Shown: positions 1 to 7,058, numbered from the stretch's first letter. The stretch: DNA of 10,021 bases from Clostridiales bacterium (GCA_003487955.1 DNNJ01000258.1:1-10021); one strand, 5' to 3'. The notes: generated from the letters alone by a model not told the origin. Numbers and translations are program-made.

Positions 1-55
1 TGAAACAGGAATTCCGCTTTTCATTGGTATTATGGAGAATCCCACAAATAAATAG
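1..55 (+). CDS. C-terminal end of a serpin-like protein (5' truncated by window)
   Basis: An open frame with codons starting at base 2 runs to a TAG at 53-55 and encodes ETGIPLFIGIMENPTNK. This resembles the extreme C-terminus of serpins, serine protease inhibitors that end in a strand of the form 'TGxxLFxGxxxNP' close to the last residue. Only 17 residues are visible, so neither the reactive-centre loop nor any export signal or dockerin can be judged. The stop falls about where a serpin should end, a possible terminator follows at 96-133, and a new promoter starts after that. All of this fits a real gene end. The identification rests on one short motif and could be a chance match. Confidence 0.5.
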   Translation, partial: ETGIPLFIGIMENPTNK

Positions 56-62
56 GCACTCC

Positions 63-70
63 GGGGACGG
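63..70 (+). repeat. single GGGGACGG half-site
   Basis: The octamer GGGGACGG occurs just after the serpin-like stop codon. The same octamer forms the arms of the large palindrome at 6934-6989, and related GGGGACA units fill 8335-8512. There is no inverted partner nearby, so this may be a decayed or solitary copy of the same intergenic repeat family. Eight bases are weak evidence on their own. Confidence 0.3.
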
Positions 71-95
71 ACCTTGAAAGATATAAATGTTTAAT

Positions 96-133
96 TAAGC
101 TGTTGGGCGCGATAAAGTTCAGCAGTTTTTTTT
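96..133 (+). terminator. possible intrinsic terminator after the serpin-like gene
   Basis: CTGTTG (100-105) can pair with CAGCAG (120-125), including one G-U pair, and a run of eight T residues (126-133) follows. Adding AAG with the first Ts extends the stem. The loop is about 14 nt and the stem is short, so this would be a weak terminator. Its place between a stop codon and a strong promoter supports the role. Confidence 0.45.
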
Positions 134-151
134 GTTGACGCTTTTATTTTA

Positions 152-179
152 TTGAAATGTCGTTTACATGTGGTATAAT
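152..179 (+). promoter_or_regulatory. sigma-A-type promoter of the amidohydrolase/regulator pair
   Basis: TTGAAA (152-157) and a perfect TATAAT (174-179) are separated by 16 bp. The -10 is preceded by TGG, giving an extended -10. Transcription would begin near 186 and leave a leader of about 48 nt before the ATG at 234. This is the clearest vegetative promoter in the window. Confidence 0.7.
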
Positions 180-233
180 TAATTTTAAACATATGAATTA
201 ACTATGCAGCACATACTAATTGGAGGAAAACTG

Positions 234-1769
234 ATGCTTGCAGATATTTTGATTAAAAACGGAAGATGCATAACCATGAATGACAAAGAAATTAAAGATT
301 GGGTTGCTATTGAAAAAGACAGGATAATTGCAGCGGGAAACGGCTCCGAATATGAATCTGTAGTAGGTAATGAAACGGTGATTTTTGATGTAAATGGGAA
401 TACGGTGCTTCCCGGATTTATTGACAGTCATTTTCATGTTGTACAGACTGCACTGGATTCTGTCAGCATAGATTTGAGTCAGGTGAAAACTCATGAAGAA
501 GTTGGCGAAAAAATTAAAGAAGCTTCCAAGTTTTTCATGGGAGATTATATTCGTGGAATCCGTATTTCTGAAGGACAATTCAAAGAAAAAAAATACCCGG
601 GGAGAGTGCTTATAGACAAATACTGTAATGATGTGCCTGTCGTGCTTAATTCTTCAGAATACCAGGAGAGCATTCTTAATACTTATGCCATGCTGTATTT
701 CAAAATACCGTTTACAGCTGAAGGCATTGATATGGATGAAAAACAGATGCCTACCGGAATTTTCAGGAAACAAGCAAATGCAGTTCTGAGAACAAATATA
801 CTGAAAAACATATCCAAAGCTACTAGAAAGGTTGCCATTTCTGAAATAATGTCAACTCTGCTGATGAATGGAATTACTACTTTAAATGCTATGGAAGGCG
901 GATTTATGTACTGCGACAAAGATGCAGAGTTTATTTTTGAGCATGGAAGTGAATTCCCTATAGATATGGTTCTTTTCTATCAGACAATGGATATAGAAAA
1001 AATTAAAGCAATGGGACTTAACAGAACCGGCGGAAGCCTTTACATTGATGGCACTTTTGGTGCAAGGACTGCAGCCCTTTCCTTTGAATATGCAGATTGC
1101 CCGGGAACAATGGGCAGCCTTCTCTTGTCACAGCAGGAGCTAAATGATTTTGTAATACAATGCTATAAAAACAATTTGCAGTTATCATTGTATACAATCG
1201 GTGACAGGGCTATAGAATCGGCTCTTAATGCTCATGAAAATGCACTGTATCAAACAGGTATAACAGGGCTTCGTCACAGATTAGAACATGCTGAATTGAT
1301 TAATGACAGGCAGATTAAAAGAGTAAAGGAGCTAAATATTATTCTTTCCATGCAGCCGTCATATGAAACATATTGGGGCGGACGGGGGAAAATGTATGAA
1401 CAAAGGTTAGGAGATAATTACAAACGGACTAATCCTTTTAGGAGGATAATCGATAAGGGTGTTGTTATATGTGGAGGTTCAGACAGCGATGTTACAGAGC
1501 CAAAACCCCTTTTGGGAATTCACTCAGCTGTAAACCATCCGGTAGAGGAGCACCGGGTAAATATATATGAAGCATTGAAAATGTTCACTTGCAATGGTGC
1601 ATATGGTATTTTTGAAGAAAATAATAAAGGTACTTTAGAAGCAGGCAAATTAGCTGATATTGTTATTCTTGACAAAGACATCCTTTCGGTACCGCAAGCT
1701 CAAATTGATAAAATAAAAGTATCCGTAACTATTAAGTCAGGGGAAGTATTGTATAACAGTATTGGATAA
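234..1769 (+). CDS. YtcJ-like amidohydrolase (amidohydrolase_3 family, COG1574 type)
   Basis: A 511-residue cytoplasmic hydrolase of the metal-dependent amidohydrolase superfamily. Such enzymes cleave C-N bonds in amides, N-formyl compounds or cyclic amides; the substrate cannot be told here. Visible landmarks are an N-terminal beta-sandwich segment (1-58), the metal-binding PGFIDSHFH motif with H66 and H68, IDGTFGARTAAL (271-281), the IGDRAIESAL stretch (322-331), RLEHAE with H352, MQPSY (373-377), and GSDSDV with the likely catalytic/metal D417. The C-terminal GTLEAGKLADIVILD (466-480) closes the beta-sandwich. The residue before TIGD is Y320, where family members usually carry His, so one metal ligand may be missing. 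I chose ATG 234 because GGAGG (222-226) lies 7 nt upstream; the in-frame ATG at 204 has no ribosome binding site. A regulator gene follows after 20 bp, probably in the same operon. Confidence 0.88.
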   Translation: MLADILIKNGRCITMNDKEIKDWVAIEKDRIIAAGNGSEYESVVGNETVIFDVNGNTVLPGFIDSHFHVVQTALDSVSIDLSQVKTHEEVGEKIKEASKFFMGDYIRGIRISEGQFKEKKYPGRVLIDKYCNDVPVVLNSSEYQESILNTYAMLYFKIPFTAEGIDMDEKQMPTGIFRKQANAVLRTNILKNISKATRKVAISEIMSTLLMNGITTLNAMEGGFMYCDKDAEFIFEHGSEFPIDMVLFYQTMDIEKIKAMGLNRTGGSLYIDGTFGARTAALSFEYADCPGTMGSLLLSQQELNDFVIQCYKNNLQLSLYTIGDRAIESALNAHENALYQTGITGLRHRLEHAELINDRQIKRVKELNIILSMQPSYETYWGGRGKMYEQRLGDNYKRTNPFRRIIDKGVVICGGSDSDVTEPKPLLGIHSAVNHPVEEHRVNIYEALKMFTCNGAYGIFEENNKGTLEAGKLADIVILDKDILSVPQAQIDKIKVSVTIKSGEVLYNSIG

Positions 1770-1789
1770 ATAATTATAAGGTAAAGGAT

Positions 1790-2965
1790 ATGTTGAATCT
1801 ACAGTTTTTAGGGAAATCTAAAATTGAATATAATGGTAAAGATATAGAAGATCAGCTTGGAAACAAAGCTATTGCTTTAGTTTGTCTTCTTGTGTTAAAT
1901 GAAAGAAGATATTTAAGCAGAGAAAAAATCATAGGCTATTTGTGGCCGGACAGCAACACCGATGCTGCAAAATACAATTTACGATATAATTTGTGGCTGA
2001 TAAAGAAAAATATACAAGAAGATAAAAATAATAATTCATTTATAAAAGTGGACACCGAATGCTGCGGTATAAACGGTAAATATGAGTTTAATTGTGACAT
2101 TATTGATATAATGAAATTCAAACCAAGCTGTCAAGATTCGGTAGAAAGCATGTTAAAGCTTAAAAGGCTGTTTCGAGGTGATTTATTGGAAGGTTGCTAT
2201 TTCAATAAATGTGATGAATTTAATGATTTGATTATATATGAAAGAATAAATTTTGAACAGCGTAAGGTTAAAATACTGCACCGATTAGTAGAAGTTTACG
2301 AAAATGATAAAAGGTATGGGGATTGTATTGATGTATTAAATGAAATTTTAGAAATTGAACCTTATGATGAGAAAACGGCACTAAAACTCATGGATATTTA
2401 CCAAAAGAGCGGGAAGCGAGCTGTTGCTATAAACTATTACAATGAATTCAGTTACATTTTATCATGCAGTCTTGGAATACATCCTACAAATGAACTTAGA
2501 AATAAATATAATGAAATTAAAATGTCTGTAGCAGATTGCGATGAAACAAAGAGCAATGAAGACAGTATTGTTAAAACTACAGATAATTCAGATATAAATA
2601 TCATTTCTTATTGTATCAAGAACGTAGAATACTTTTGGATGTCTGATGTAATAGGAAAAATTGTAACCCTAGGCGTTGATAATTGTATTAATCAATTAAA
2701 TAATAAACAACTGATGGATTTAGGTTATATCCAGAGTGATATTTTAAAATTCTGCAACGAAGACATTAATATAGTTGATTATAAAACTGAGGTAATTGAT
2801 GTTCGTATTATCAATTCCTTTATAAAATTACTGCAAACTGTCTGCAATGAAAGAAGTATGAATATCACAATTTTTAACAGTTCTGATATGGACGAAATTT
2901 CTGCAAATGTTGTTGATTATTTAAAAAGAATTCAAATAGGAGGATTAAGAATTATTGAAGAATAG
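1790..2965 (+). CDS. SARP/BTAD-type transcriptional regulator with unassigned C-terminus
   Basis: This 391-residue protein opens with an OmpR/PhoB-like winged helix (about 1-100). It shows the typical LWPD..... NLRYNLWLIKK recognition segment (51-73) of SARP/AfsR-type regulators. A helical bacterial transcriptional activation domain (BTAD) with TPR-like repeats follows (about 105-245; GDLLEG 130-135, GDCIDVLNEILEIEPYDE 177-194, YNEFSYIL 217-224). Residues 250-391 match no domain I recognise. They begin with a polar linker and end in a mixed alpha/beta-looking segment. SARP-family proteins often carry an ATPase module here, but this region is too short and shows no Walker A motif. AAGGT at 1778-1782 provides the ribosome binding site 7 nt before ATG 1790. 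The 20-bp gap to the amidohydrolase gene suggests cotranscription, so it may control that gene or its neighbours; this is inference. Confidence 0.8.
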   Translation: MLNLQFLGKSKIEYNGKDIEDQLGNKAIALVCLLVLNERRYLSREKIIGYLWPDSNTDAAKYNLRYNLWLIKKNIQEDKNNNSFIKVDTECCGINGKYEFNCDIIDIMKFKPSCQDSVESMLKLKRLFRGDLLEGCYFNKCDEFNDLIIYERINFEQRKVKILHRLVEVYENDKRYGDCIDVLNEILEIEPYDEKTALKLMDIYQKSGKRAVAINYYNEFSYILSCSLGIHPTNELRNKYNEIKMSVADCDETKSNEDSIVKTTDNSDINIISYCIKNVEYFWMSDVIGKIVTLGVDNCINQLNNKQLMDLGYIQSDILKFCNEDINIVDYKTEVIDVRIINSFIKLLQTVCNERSMNITIFNSSDMDEISANVVDYLKRIQIGGLRIIEE

Positions 2966-2983
2966 TCGCTTGTATTCACTCTA

Positions 2984-3907
2984 TTACATTTTTGATTTAA
3001 TAAATATATTCTTAATCATTTTCATATTTAAATTTGCAATTGCAAGACCTGTTAAAATAACAATGAATCCTGTCCACTGTAATGGTGACAGCTGCTCTGT
3101 AAGAACAATCCTTGCTGACAATAATGCCACTATGGGAACCATAAGGGGAATTGGCGTAACCATGTTCAGGGGGTAGGCTGCTATCAATATGCTCCAAATA
3201 CCATATCCAATTAAAGTTGCACCATAAGCTAAATAAAGTACTGCAAATATTGAAGTACCGCTTAAGTTTTTCAATATACCGAGAAGGGTTTCCGGTGTGT
3301 CTAACATGAGTGCCAGCCCCAACATCGGAATTGGGGGAATCAATCCTGACCAAACAACCATACTTACCATATTCAACTTTTCACCCTTTGTAGCTGCCTT
3401 GTCAGAAGCAATTCTTGCAATTATATTAGAAACAGCCCAAAATGTAGGAGCTGCTATCATCAGAATAAATGCTAAGACAGGCACATTATTTATATTGTTT
3501 CCGATAGAAGCCATTGCTATAAATATCAATCCTATTGCTGACACTATAAATCCAATTATTTGCTTTGCATTTAATTTTTCGTTTAAAAATATCATTGCTA
3601 AAACAGGCGATATAAAAGCTTGGGTTTGAAGTACAATGGAAGCTATGCCTGCGGGCATTCCTATTTGCATTGCATAAAACAAGCATGAAAACTGCCCCAC
3701 ACCCACTGTAAGCCCATATAATATAATATATTTCAATTCAGTTTTTGGTTTTTTTATAAAAAATATTGCCGGAAATGTTGAAAGCAAGTATCGCAATGTA
3801 ACTAAAAGCATTGACGGAACTCCGCTTAAACCTAATTTAATAACGGTAAAATTCACACCCCACAAAATTACTAACAACACCGACAGCATTATATCCTTTT
3901 TCTTCAT
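2984..3907 (-). CDS. eamA: EamA-type DMT-family exporter, probable cysteine/O-acetylserine efflux
   Basis: A 307-residue integral membrane protein of the drug/metabolite transporter superfamily, with two EamA repeats of about five helices each (roughly 5-133 and 145-292). Distinctive stretches are ILWGVNFTVIKLGLSGVP (14-31), YGLTVGVGQFSCLF (64-77) and GMPAGIASIVLQTQAF (83-98). They closely resemble my recollection of E. coli EamA (YdeD), which exports O-acetylserine and cysteine; no alignment was run. The second repeat ends with PLMVPIVALLSARIVLTEQL (254-273) and a final helix, then a basic cytoplasmic tail. AGGAGTC lies about 5 nt before the ATG. The gene converges on the regulator gene with only 18 bp between stop codons and no visible terminator. 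Substrate assignment is by homology only; other amino-acid or metabolite export is possible. Confidence 0.82.
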   Translation of the reverse strand: MKKKDIMLSVLLVILWGVNFTVIKLGLSGVPSMLLVTLRYLLSTFPAIFFIKKPKTELKYIILYGLTVGVGQFSCLFYAMQIGMPAGIASIVLQTQAFISPVLAMIFLNEKLNAKQIIGFIVSAIGLIFIAMASIGNNINNVPVLAFILMIAAPTFWAVSNIIARIASDKAATKGEKLNMVSMVVWSGLIPPIPMLGLALMLDTPETLLGILKNLSGTSIFAVLYLAYGATLIGYGIWSILIAAYPLNMVTPIPLMVPIVALLSARIVLTEQLSPLQWTGFIVILTGLAIANLNMKMIKNIFIKSKM

Positions 3908-3935
3908 TTAAGACTCCTAATTTAATATTCCTTAG

Positions 3936-3944
3936 ATTATAGCA
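3936..3944 (-). promoter_or_regulatory. candidate extended -10 promoter for the eamA-like gene
   Basis: Read on the minus strand this is TGCTATAAT, a perfect -10 with a TGn extension, about 29 bp upstream of the start codon. A second TATAAT lies slightly further upstream (plus-strand 3948-3953). No convincing -35 box is seen for either. Confidence 0.45.
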
Positions 3945-4002
3945 CATATTATACAATTTGGTATATAATTTATTATTTAACTTAAAACTTTTTTAGAGCT
4001 GC

Positions 4003-4034
4003 AAAAAAAGATTATTCCGACGGAATAATCTTTT
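4003..4034 (-). terminator. intrinsic terminator of the hflKC operon
   Basis: A perfect 13-bp stem (4006-4018 with 4022-4034) has a 3-nt loop. Read on the minus strand it is followed by an unbroken run of T residues (seven, complement of 4003-4009). It lies 22 bp past the hflC stop codon. It also has four Ts on the plus-strand side and may stop plus-strand read-through weakly. Confidence 0.88.
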
Positions 4035-4056
4035 ATAAGTTGATAGAGCTTCAGCA

Positions 4057-4947
4057 TTAATAGCCGTTTAATACCCTGACAATAAAGCTGTCTGCAGGCA
4101 GTATCAGTGTTTTTTCACCCTTCATTGTAATCTTAAGGGCTTCTAAGCTTCTGATGAATTCGTAATAATCCATTCTGTCTTCCGTAGAATAAGCTTCAGC
4201 AATAATTTTCATATATTCGCTTTCGCCTTGCCCCTTTAATTCTTCTGCAGCTGCAGATGCTTTTGATAACAGTATTCCTACTTCCTTATCTGTTTCATTA
4301 ACTACCTTGCTCGCTTCCAAGTTGCCTTCTGCTCTGAAGCTTTCAGCCATTTGTGTTCTTTCTGAAATCATTCTGCTAAATACGGCGGATTCGTTGTCCT
4401 TTGGAAGGTCTAATCTTTTAATTTCAACCGCTACCGTAGACACACCGTAGTTTTTAAGCTGGGCATTAACCAATTCGGTTATTTTATCATTAACGTCGTC
4501 AATGGAGCTGTTGTCTGAGTTAATAATAGCAGTCTGGTCCATTGTTCCCAATGTGTTTTTAACTGCATTGTATACTACTGCATCGATACGGTTTTCCATT
4601 TCAGATATCCTTGATACTGTTCTCATGAATGTATAGGGGTCGTCTATCTGCCATACTGTAAAATTATCTACTACCAATGTTTTTTTATCACCGGTAAGTA
4701 CTTCTGACGGAGGTATGTCATACATCATTCTATACTGAGGTATTTTCTCTATTTTATCAAATAAGGGGAACTTGAAATGCAGTCCTGCAGTATCTTGAAT
4801 TTTAACAAATTTTGAAAATCTGGTTACATAGGCATATTCATTTTCTCTGACTATATAGGCTGTGTTGGTAATTGATATTACCAGTACAATGAATATTATT
4901 AATTTTAAAAAAGATCCTAATTTACTTTTCTTTTTAGTTTCCTGCAT
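4057..4947 (-). CDS. hflC: HflC, SPFH/prohibitin-type membrane protease modulator
   Basis: A 296-residue protein with one N-terminal transmembrane helix (about 12-31) preceded by lysines, then an SPFH/Band 7 domain (about 32-195) and a coiled-coil-rich helical region (about 195-270). Family signatures include ENEYAYVTRFSKF (35-47), AGLHFKFPLFD (54-64), TGDKKTLVVDN (85-95) and DDPYTF (102-107). HflC assembles with HflK into a large membrane complex that encloses and modulates the FtsH protease. In this topology the SPFH domain lies outside the cytoplasmic face. Its ATG shares one base with the hflK stop (TAATG), and its GGGGGTG ribosome binding site lies inside the end of hflK, so translation is probably coupled. 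No ftsH gene is in the window. Confidence 0.92.
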   Translation of the reverse strand: MQETKKKSKLGSFLKLIIFIVLVISITNTAYIVRENEYAYVTRFSKFVKIQDTAGLHFKFPLFDKIEKIPQYRMMYDIPPSEVLTGDKKTLVVDNFTVWQIDDPYTFMRTVSRISEMENRIDAVVYNAVKNTLGTMDQTAIINSDNSSIDDVNDKITELVNAQLKNYGVSTVAVEIKRLDLPKDNESAVFSRMISERTQMAESFRAEGNLEASKVVNETDKEVGILLSKASAAAEELKGQGESEYMKIIAEAYSTEDRMDYYEFIRSLEALKITMKGEKTLILPADSFIVRVLNGY

Positions 4948-6011
4948 TAATTTTCACCCCCGTTGTTTGAATTTGTATTAAAGCTTTCCAAAGGTAATAA
5001 TTTTTGAACTCCGCCTTCTGAGGAATCAATATATACTTTTACGCCGGGCAGTATTTCTTCTATTGATTCCAAATACATTCTTGTTCTGGTTATATCCTTA
5101 TTTTTGGCATATTCTGTATACATTGCATTGAATCTTGCCACGTCACCTTTTGCTTCATTGATTTTGGATTCTCTGTAAGATTCCGCTTCCCTTATTAATT
5201 TATCCGCATTGCTTTCAGCTGCAGGCAGGGTTTTATTTTTGTATGCCAAAGCTTCATTTATCCTTGTTTCCTTTTCCTGCTTTGCTGTTTCAACTTCTTT
5301 AAATGCCTGTATTACCTCTTGAGTAGGGGGCTCACTGTCTTGAATTTTAACATCAAGAAGCTGAATTCCTAAATCATAGTTCTCAAGCTTGCTGACTATT
5401 TTTTCCTTTATTTCTGCTTGAATTATTGATTTTTCCGTTGTTAAAACACCATCTACATTTTTTGAGCCGATTATGCTTCTTGCTGATGACTGTGACACCA
5501 TTTTTAAAATCTGTGCCGGCTCATCTGAATTAAATAAGAATTTAACAGGGTCAGAAATTTTCCATTCAATAAAGAAGTCTATGTTTACAATATTAAAGTC
5601 TCCTGTTATCATTTTCGCTTCATCTGCTATTGATGCAGATGAATAGCTGTTGGACTCACTGTCGCTTGCGTAGCCCATCTGTAATTTTTGTGTTTTATTT
5701 ACCGCTACTTTTGTTACTGCCTGTATAGGATAGGGCAGTTTAAAATGCAGTCCTGCCGATTCAACACTTGTAACTTTGCCAAGGGTTGTTACAACTGCCT
5801 GTTCTGTTTCCTCTACCGTATATTGACAAGACAATATTACACCTGCTGCAATAAGCAATACAGGCAGAATTAACAAAAACTTAAATTTTCCGGGCTTTGA
5901 AGAAGGTTTTTTCTCTGTCTGAAAGCCTTGATTATAAAAATCCTGACTTTGAAAATCACTAGGTTTCTTTACCATCTTTAATAAATTATTAAAAAGATTT
6001 CTCAAATTCAT
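4947..6011 (-). CDS. hflK: HflK, SPFH/prohibitin-type membrane protease modulator
   Basis: A 354-residue partner of HflC. It has a hydrophilic N-terminus (1-40), one transmembrane helix (about 44-62), an SPFH/Band 7 domain (about 63-240), a charged helical segment (240-315), and a low-complexity Asn/Gly tail. Typical motifs are EETEQAVVTTLGKV (67-80), AGLHFKLPYPI (86-96), MITGDFNIVNIDFFIEWKI (134-152) and PPTQEVIQAFKEVETAKQEK (228-247). A serine-rich stretch (116-128) before MITGD is longer than I expect for the family. GGAG about 6 nt before ATG 6011 supports the start. The gene leads the hflK-hflC operon. The N-terminal Gly/Pro-rich segment of proteobacterial HflK is here a Gln/Lys/Ser/Pro-rich stretch. 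Confidence 0.92.
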   Translation of the reverse strand: MNLRNLFNNLLKMVKKPSDFQSQDFYNQGFQTEKKPSSKPGKFKFLLILPVLLIAAGVILSCQYTVEETEQAVVTTLGKVTSVESAGLHFKLPYPIQAVTKVAVNKTQKLQMGYASDSESNSYSSASIADEAKMITGDFNIVNIDFFIEWKISDPVKFLFNSDEPAQILKMVSQSSARSIIGSKNVDGVLTTEKSIIQAEIKEKIVSKLENYDLGIQLLDVKIQDSEPPTQEVIQAFKEVETAKQEKETRINEALAYKNKTLPAAESNADKLIREAESYRESKINEAKGDVARFNAMYTEYAKNKDITRTRMYLESIEEILPGVKVYIDSSEGGVQKLLPLESFNTNSNNGGEN

Positions 6012-6038
6012 ATCTGCTCCTTTTCTATAATTTCAATA

Positions 6039-6047
6039 ATTATACCA
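6039..6047 (-). promoter_or_regulatory. candidate proximal extended -10 promoter for hflKC
   Basis: On the minus strand this reads TGGTATAAT, an extended -10 about 28 bp before the hflK ATG. It would give a short leader that still contains the AAGGAG site. No good -35 is present at the usual spacing. Confidence 0.45.
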
Positions 6048-6080
6048 TGAGTGCATCGCCTAACCGGCTTGCTTCACACC

Positions 6081-6135
6081 AATACAATGAATGCATAAGG
6101 GCAAAGCCCTAAGATTTTGCTTCATTGTCTGTATT
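6081..6135. repeat. imperfect hairpin in the divergent hflK/HD-gene spacer
   Basis: Nested inverted segments form a long imperfect hairpin. AGGGC (6098-6102) pairs with GCCCT (6106-6110) around an AAA loop, GCA pairs with TGC (6118-6120), CAATGAA (6085-6091) with TTCATTG (6121-6127), and AATA with TATT at the base, with asymmetric bulges between. It has no T-tract. It could be a structured leader of hflK if the distal promoter (6137-6145) is used, or a degenerate mobile palindrome. The rest of the 6012-6285 spacer is AT-rich and holds only promoter-like sequences. Confidence 0.4.
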
Positions 6136-6136
6136 C

Positions 6137-6145
6137 ATTATATCA
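6137..6145 (-). promoter_or_regulatory. candidate distal extended -10 promoter for hflKC
   Basis: On the minus strand this reads TGATATAAT, an extended -10 about 126 bp from the hflK ATG. The transcript would start within the base of the 6081-6135 hairpin and carry most of it in its leader. No clear -35 is seen. Confidence 0.35.
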
Positions 6146-6285
6146 TATATGCTATTCGATAAAAAGGAAAAGTCTATATTATTTAATACAAAAAAGATGT
6201 AAAAATTAACAGAATATTTCATTATTTAAGATGGAATGTTAACTTTATGAATGAGCATTAACATTATACTTAGACAGAGGTAAAT

Positions 6286-6933
6286 ATGCAGCTTAAACAA
6301 AAGAAATTAAATTTAAACAAAACTGACGACGATATTAAACTATTGCTGTTAAATGAAATAAATAATCATATTTTGTTGGATGAACAGCCGTCAATATTTC
6401 TAAACTCTATAGTAAACACTAAAATATTTAAAGAGCATCCTTTTTATATGCTTTACAAACTAAAGGAAACTGAACAATCACCGGTTCATCATCCGGAAGG
6501 CAATGCTTGGAATCACACAATGTTAGTGGTTGATGAAGCAGCTAAGCTAAGAAATAAGAGCCGGGATGAAAAAGTATTTATGTGGGCAGCACTGCTCCAT
6601 GATATAGGAAAAGCAGAAACAACTAAAAATAAAAAAGGAAAAATCACGGCCTATAACCATGAATCGGTGGGGGCTGGACTATGCGTAAAATTCTTGCAGG
6701 AATTTACAACAGACGATGAATTTATTATAAAGGTCAAAGGACTAGTCAGATGGCATATGCAGATACTTCATGTTGTAAAGAATATGCCTTTTGCCGATAT
6801 TGAGTCTATGAGTGCAGATACTGATATAAATGAAGTTGCACTATTAGGTTTTTGTGACAGAATGGGAAGGACAAATGTAGACAGAGCAAAAGAAATAAAT
6901 AATATTAAAATATTTCTTGAAAAGTGCATATGA
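6286..6933 (+). CDS. HD-domain phosphohydrolase, CCA-enzyme HD-like
   Basis: A 215-residue soluble protein with an HD metal-dependent phosphohydrolase fold (about 65-200). The metal site is visible as H77 in HHPEGNAWNHT (68-78), H105-D106 in LLHDIGKAETT (103-113) and distal D191 in FCDRMGR. H125 in YNHE and H157 in VRWHM are further conserved histidines that could bind metal or phosphate. The order HHPEGxxWxHT...HDxGK...NHE resembles the C-terminal HD domain of bacterial tRNA nucleotidyltransferases, which has 2',3'-cyclic phosphodiesterase and phosphatase activity. Here it stands alone without a nucleotidyltransferase head; the first 60 residues are helical and unassigned. The true substrate is unknown. 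GAGGT lies 4 nt before ATG 6286. The gene appears monocistronic, ending directly at the palindrome 6934-6989. Confidence 0.82.
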   Translation: MQLKQKKLNLNKTDDDIKLLLLNEINNHILLDEQPSIFLNSIVNTKIFKEHPFYMLYKLKETEQSPVHHPEGNAWNHTMLVVDEAAKLRNKSRDEKVFMWAALLHDIGKAETTKNKKGKITAYNHESVGAGLCVKFLQEFTTDDEFIIKVKGLVRWHMQILHVVKNMPFADIESMSADTDINEVALLGFCDRMGRTNVDRAKEINNIKIFLEKCI

Positions 6934-6989
6934 CAAGGGGACGGGGGAACTGTAATCTTTTTGTATGTGACAACACCCCCGTCCCCTTG
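6934..6989. repeat. GGGGACGG palindrome (REP-like element) after the HD gene
   Basis: CAAGGGGACGGGGG (6934-6947) and its exact reverse complement (6976-6989) form a 14-bp perfect, very G+C-rich stem with a 28-nt AT-rich loop. It begins on the base after the HD gene's TGA and stands out sharply from the local composition. The stem is not followed by a T-tract, so any terminator action would be factor-dependent or weak. The arms share GGGGACGG with position 63-70. It resembles the repetitive extragenic palindromes mobilised by REP-associated Y1 transposases, but no such transposase is in the window. Confidence 0.75.
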
Positions 6990-6999
6990 ACATAGGTTA

Positions 7000-7028
7000 T
7001 TGACTAAATTAGGTACAAGCTGTATTAT
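7000..7028 (+). promoter_or_regulatory. sigma-A-type promoter of the eamB-like gene
   Basis: TTGACT (7000-7005) and TATTAT (7023-7028) are separated by an ideal 17 bp, 30 bp before ATG 7059. A consensus TTGACA (6987-6992) overlaps the end of the palindrome, but its -10 partner (TAGGTA) is poor. Confidence 0.6.
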
Positions 7029-7058
7029 TATTTCATAACAAAATATACGAGGTGCATT

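Noticed and set aside
204..233. Upstream in-frame ATG for the amidohydrolase
   Set aside because: It lacks a ribosome binding site, whereas GGAGG sits 7 nt before ATG 234 and family alignment normally begins near that point.
3012..3686. Open frames overlapping the eamA-like gene on both strands
   Set aside because: They are shadows of a well-supported membrane protein gene and have no ribosome binding sites or recognisable domains.
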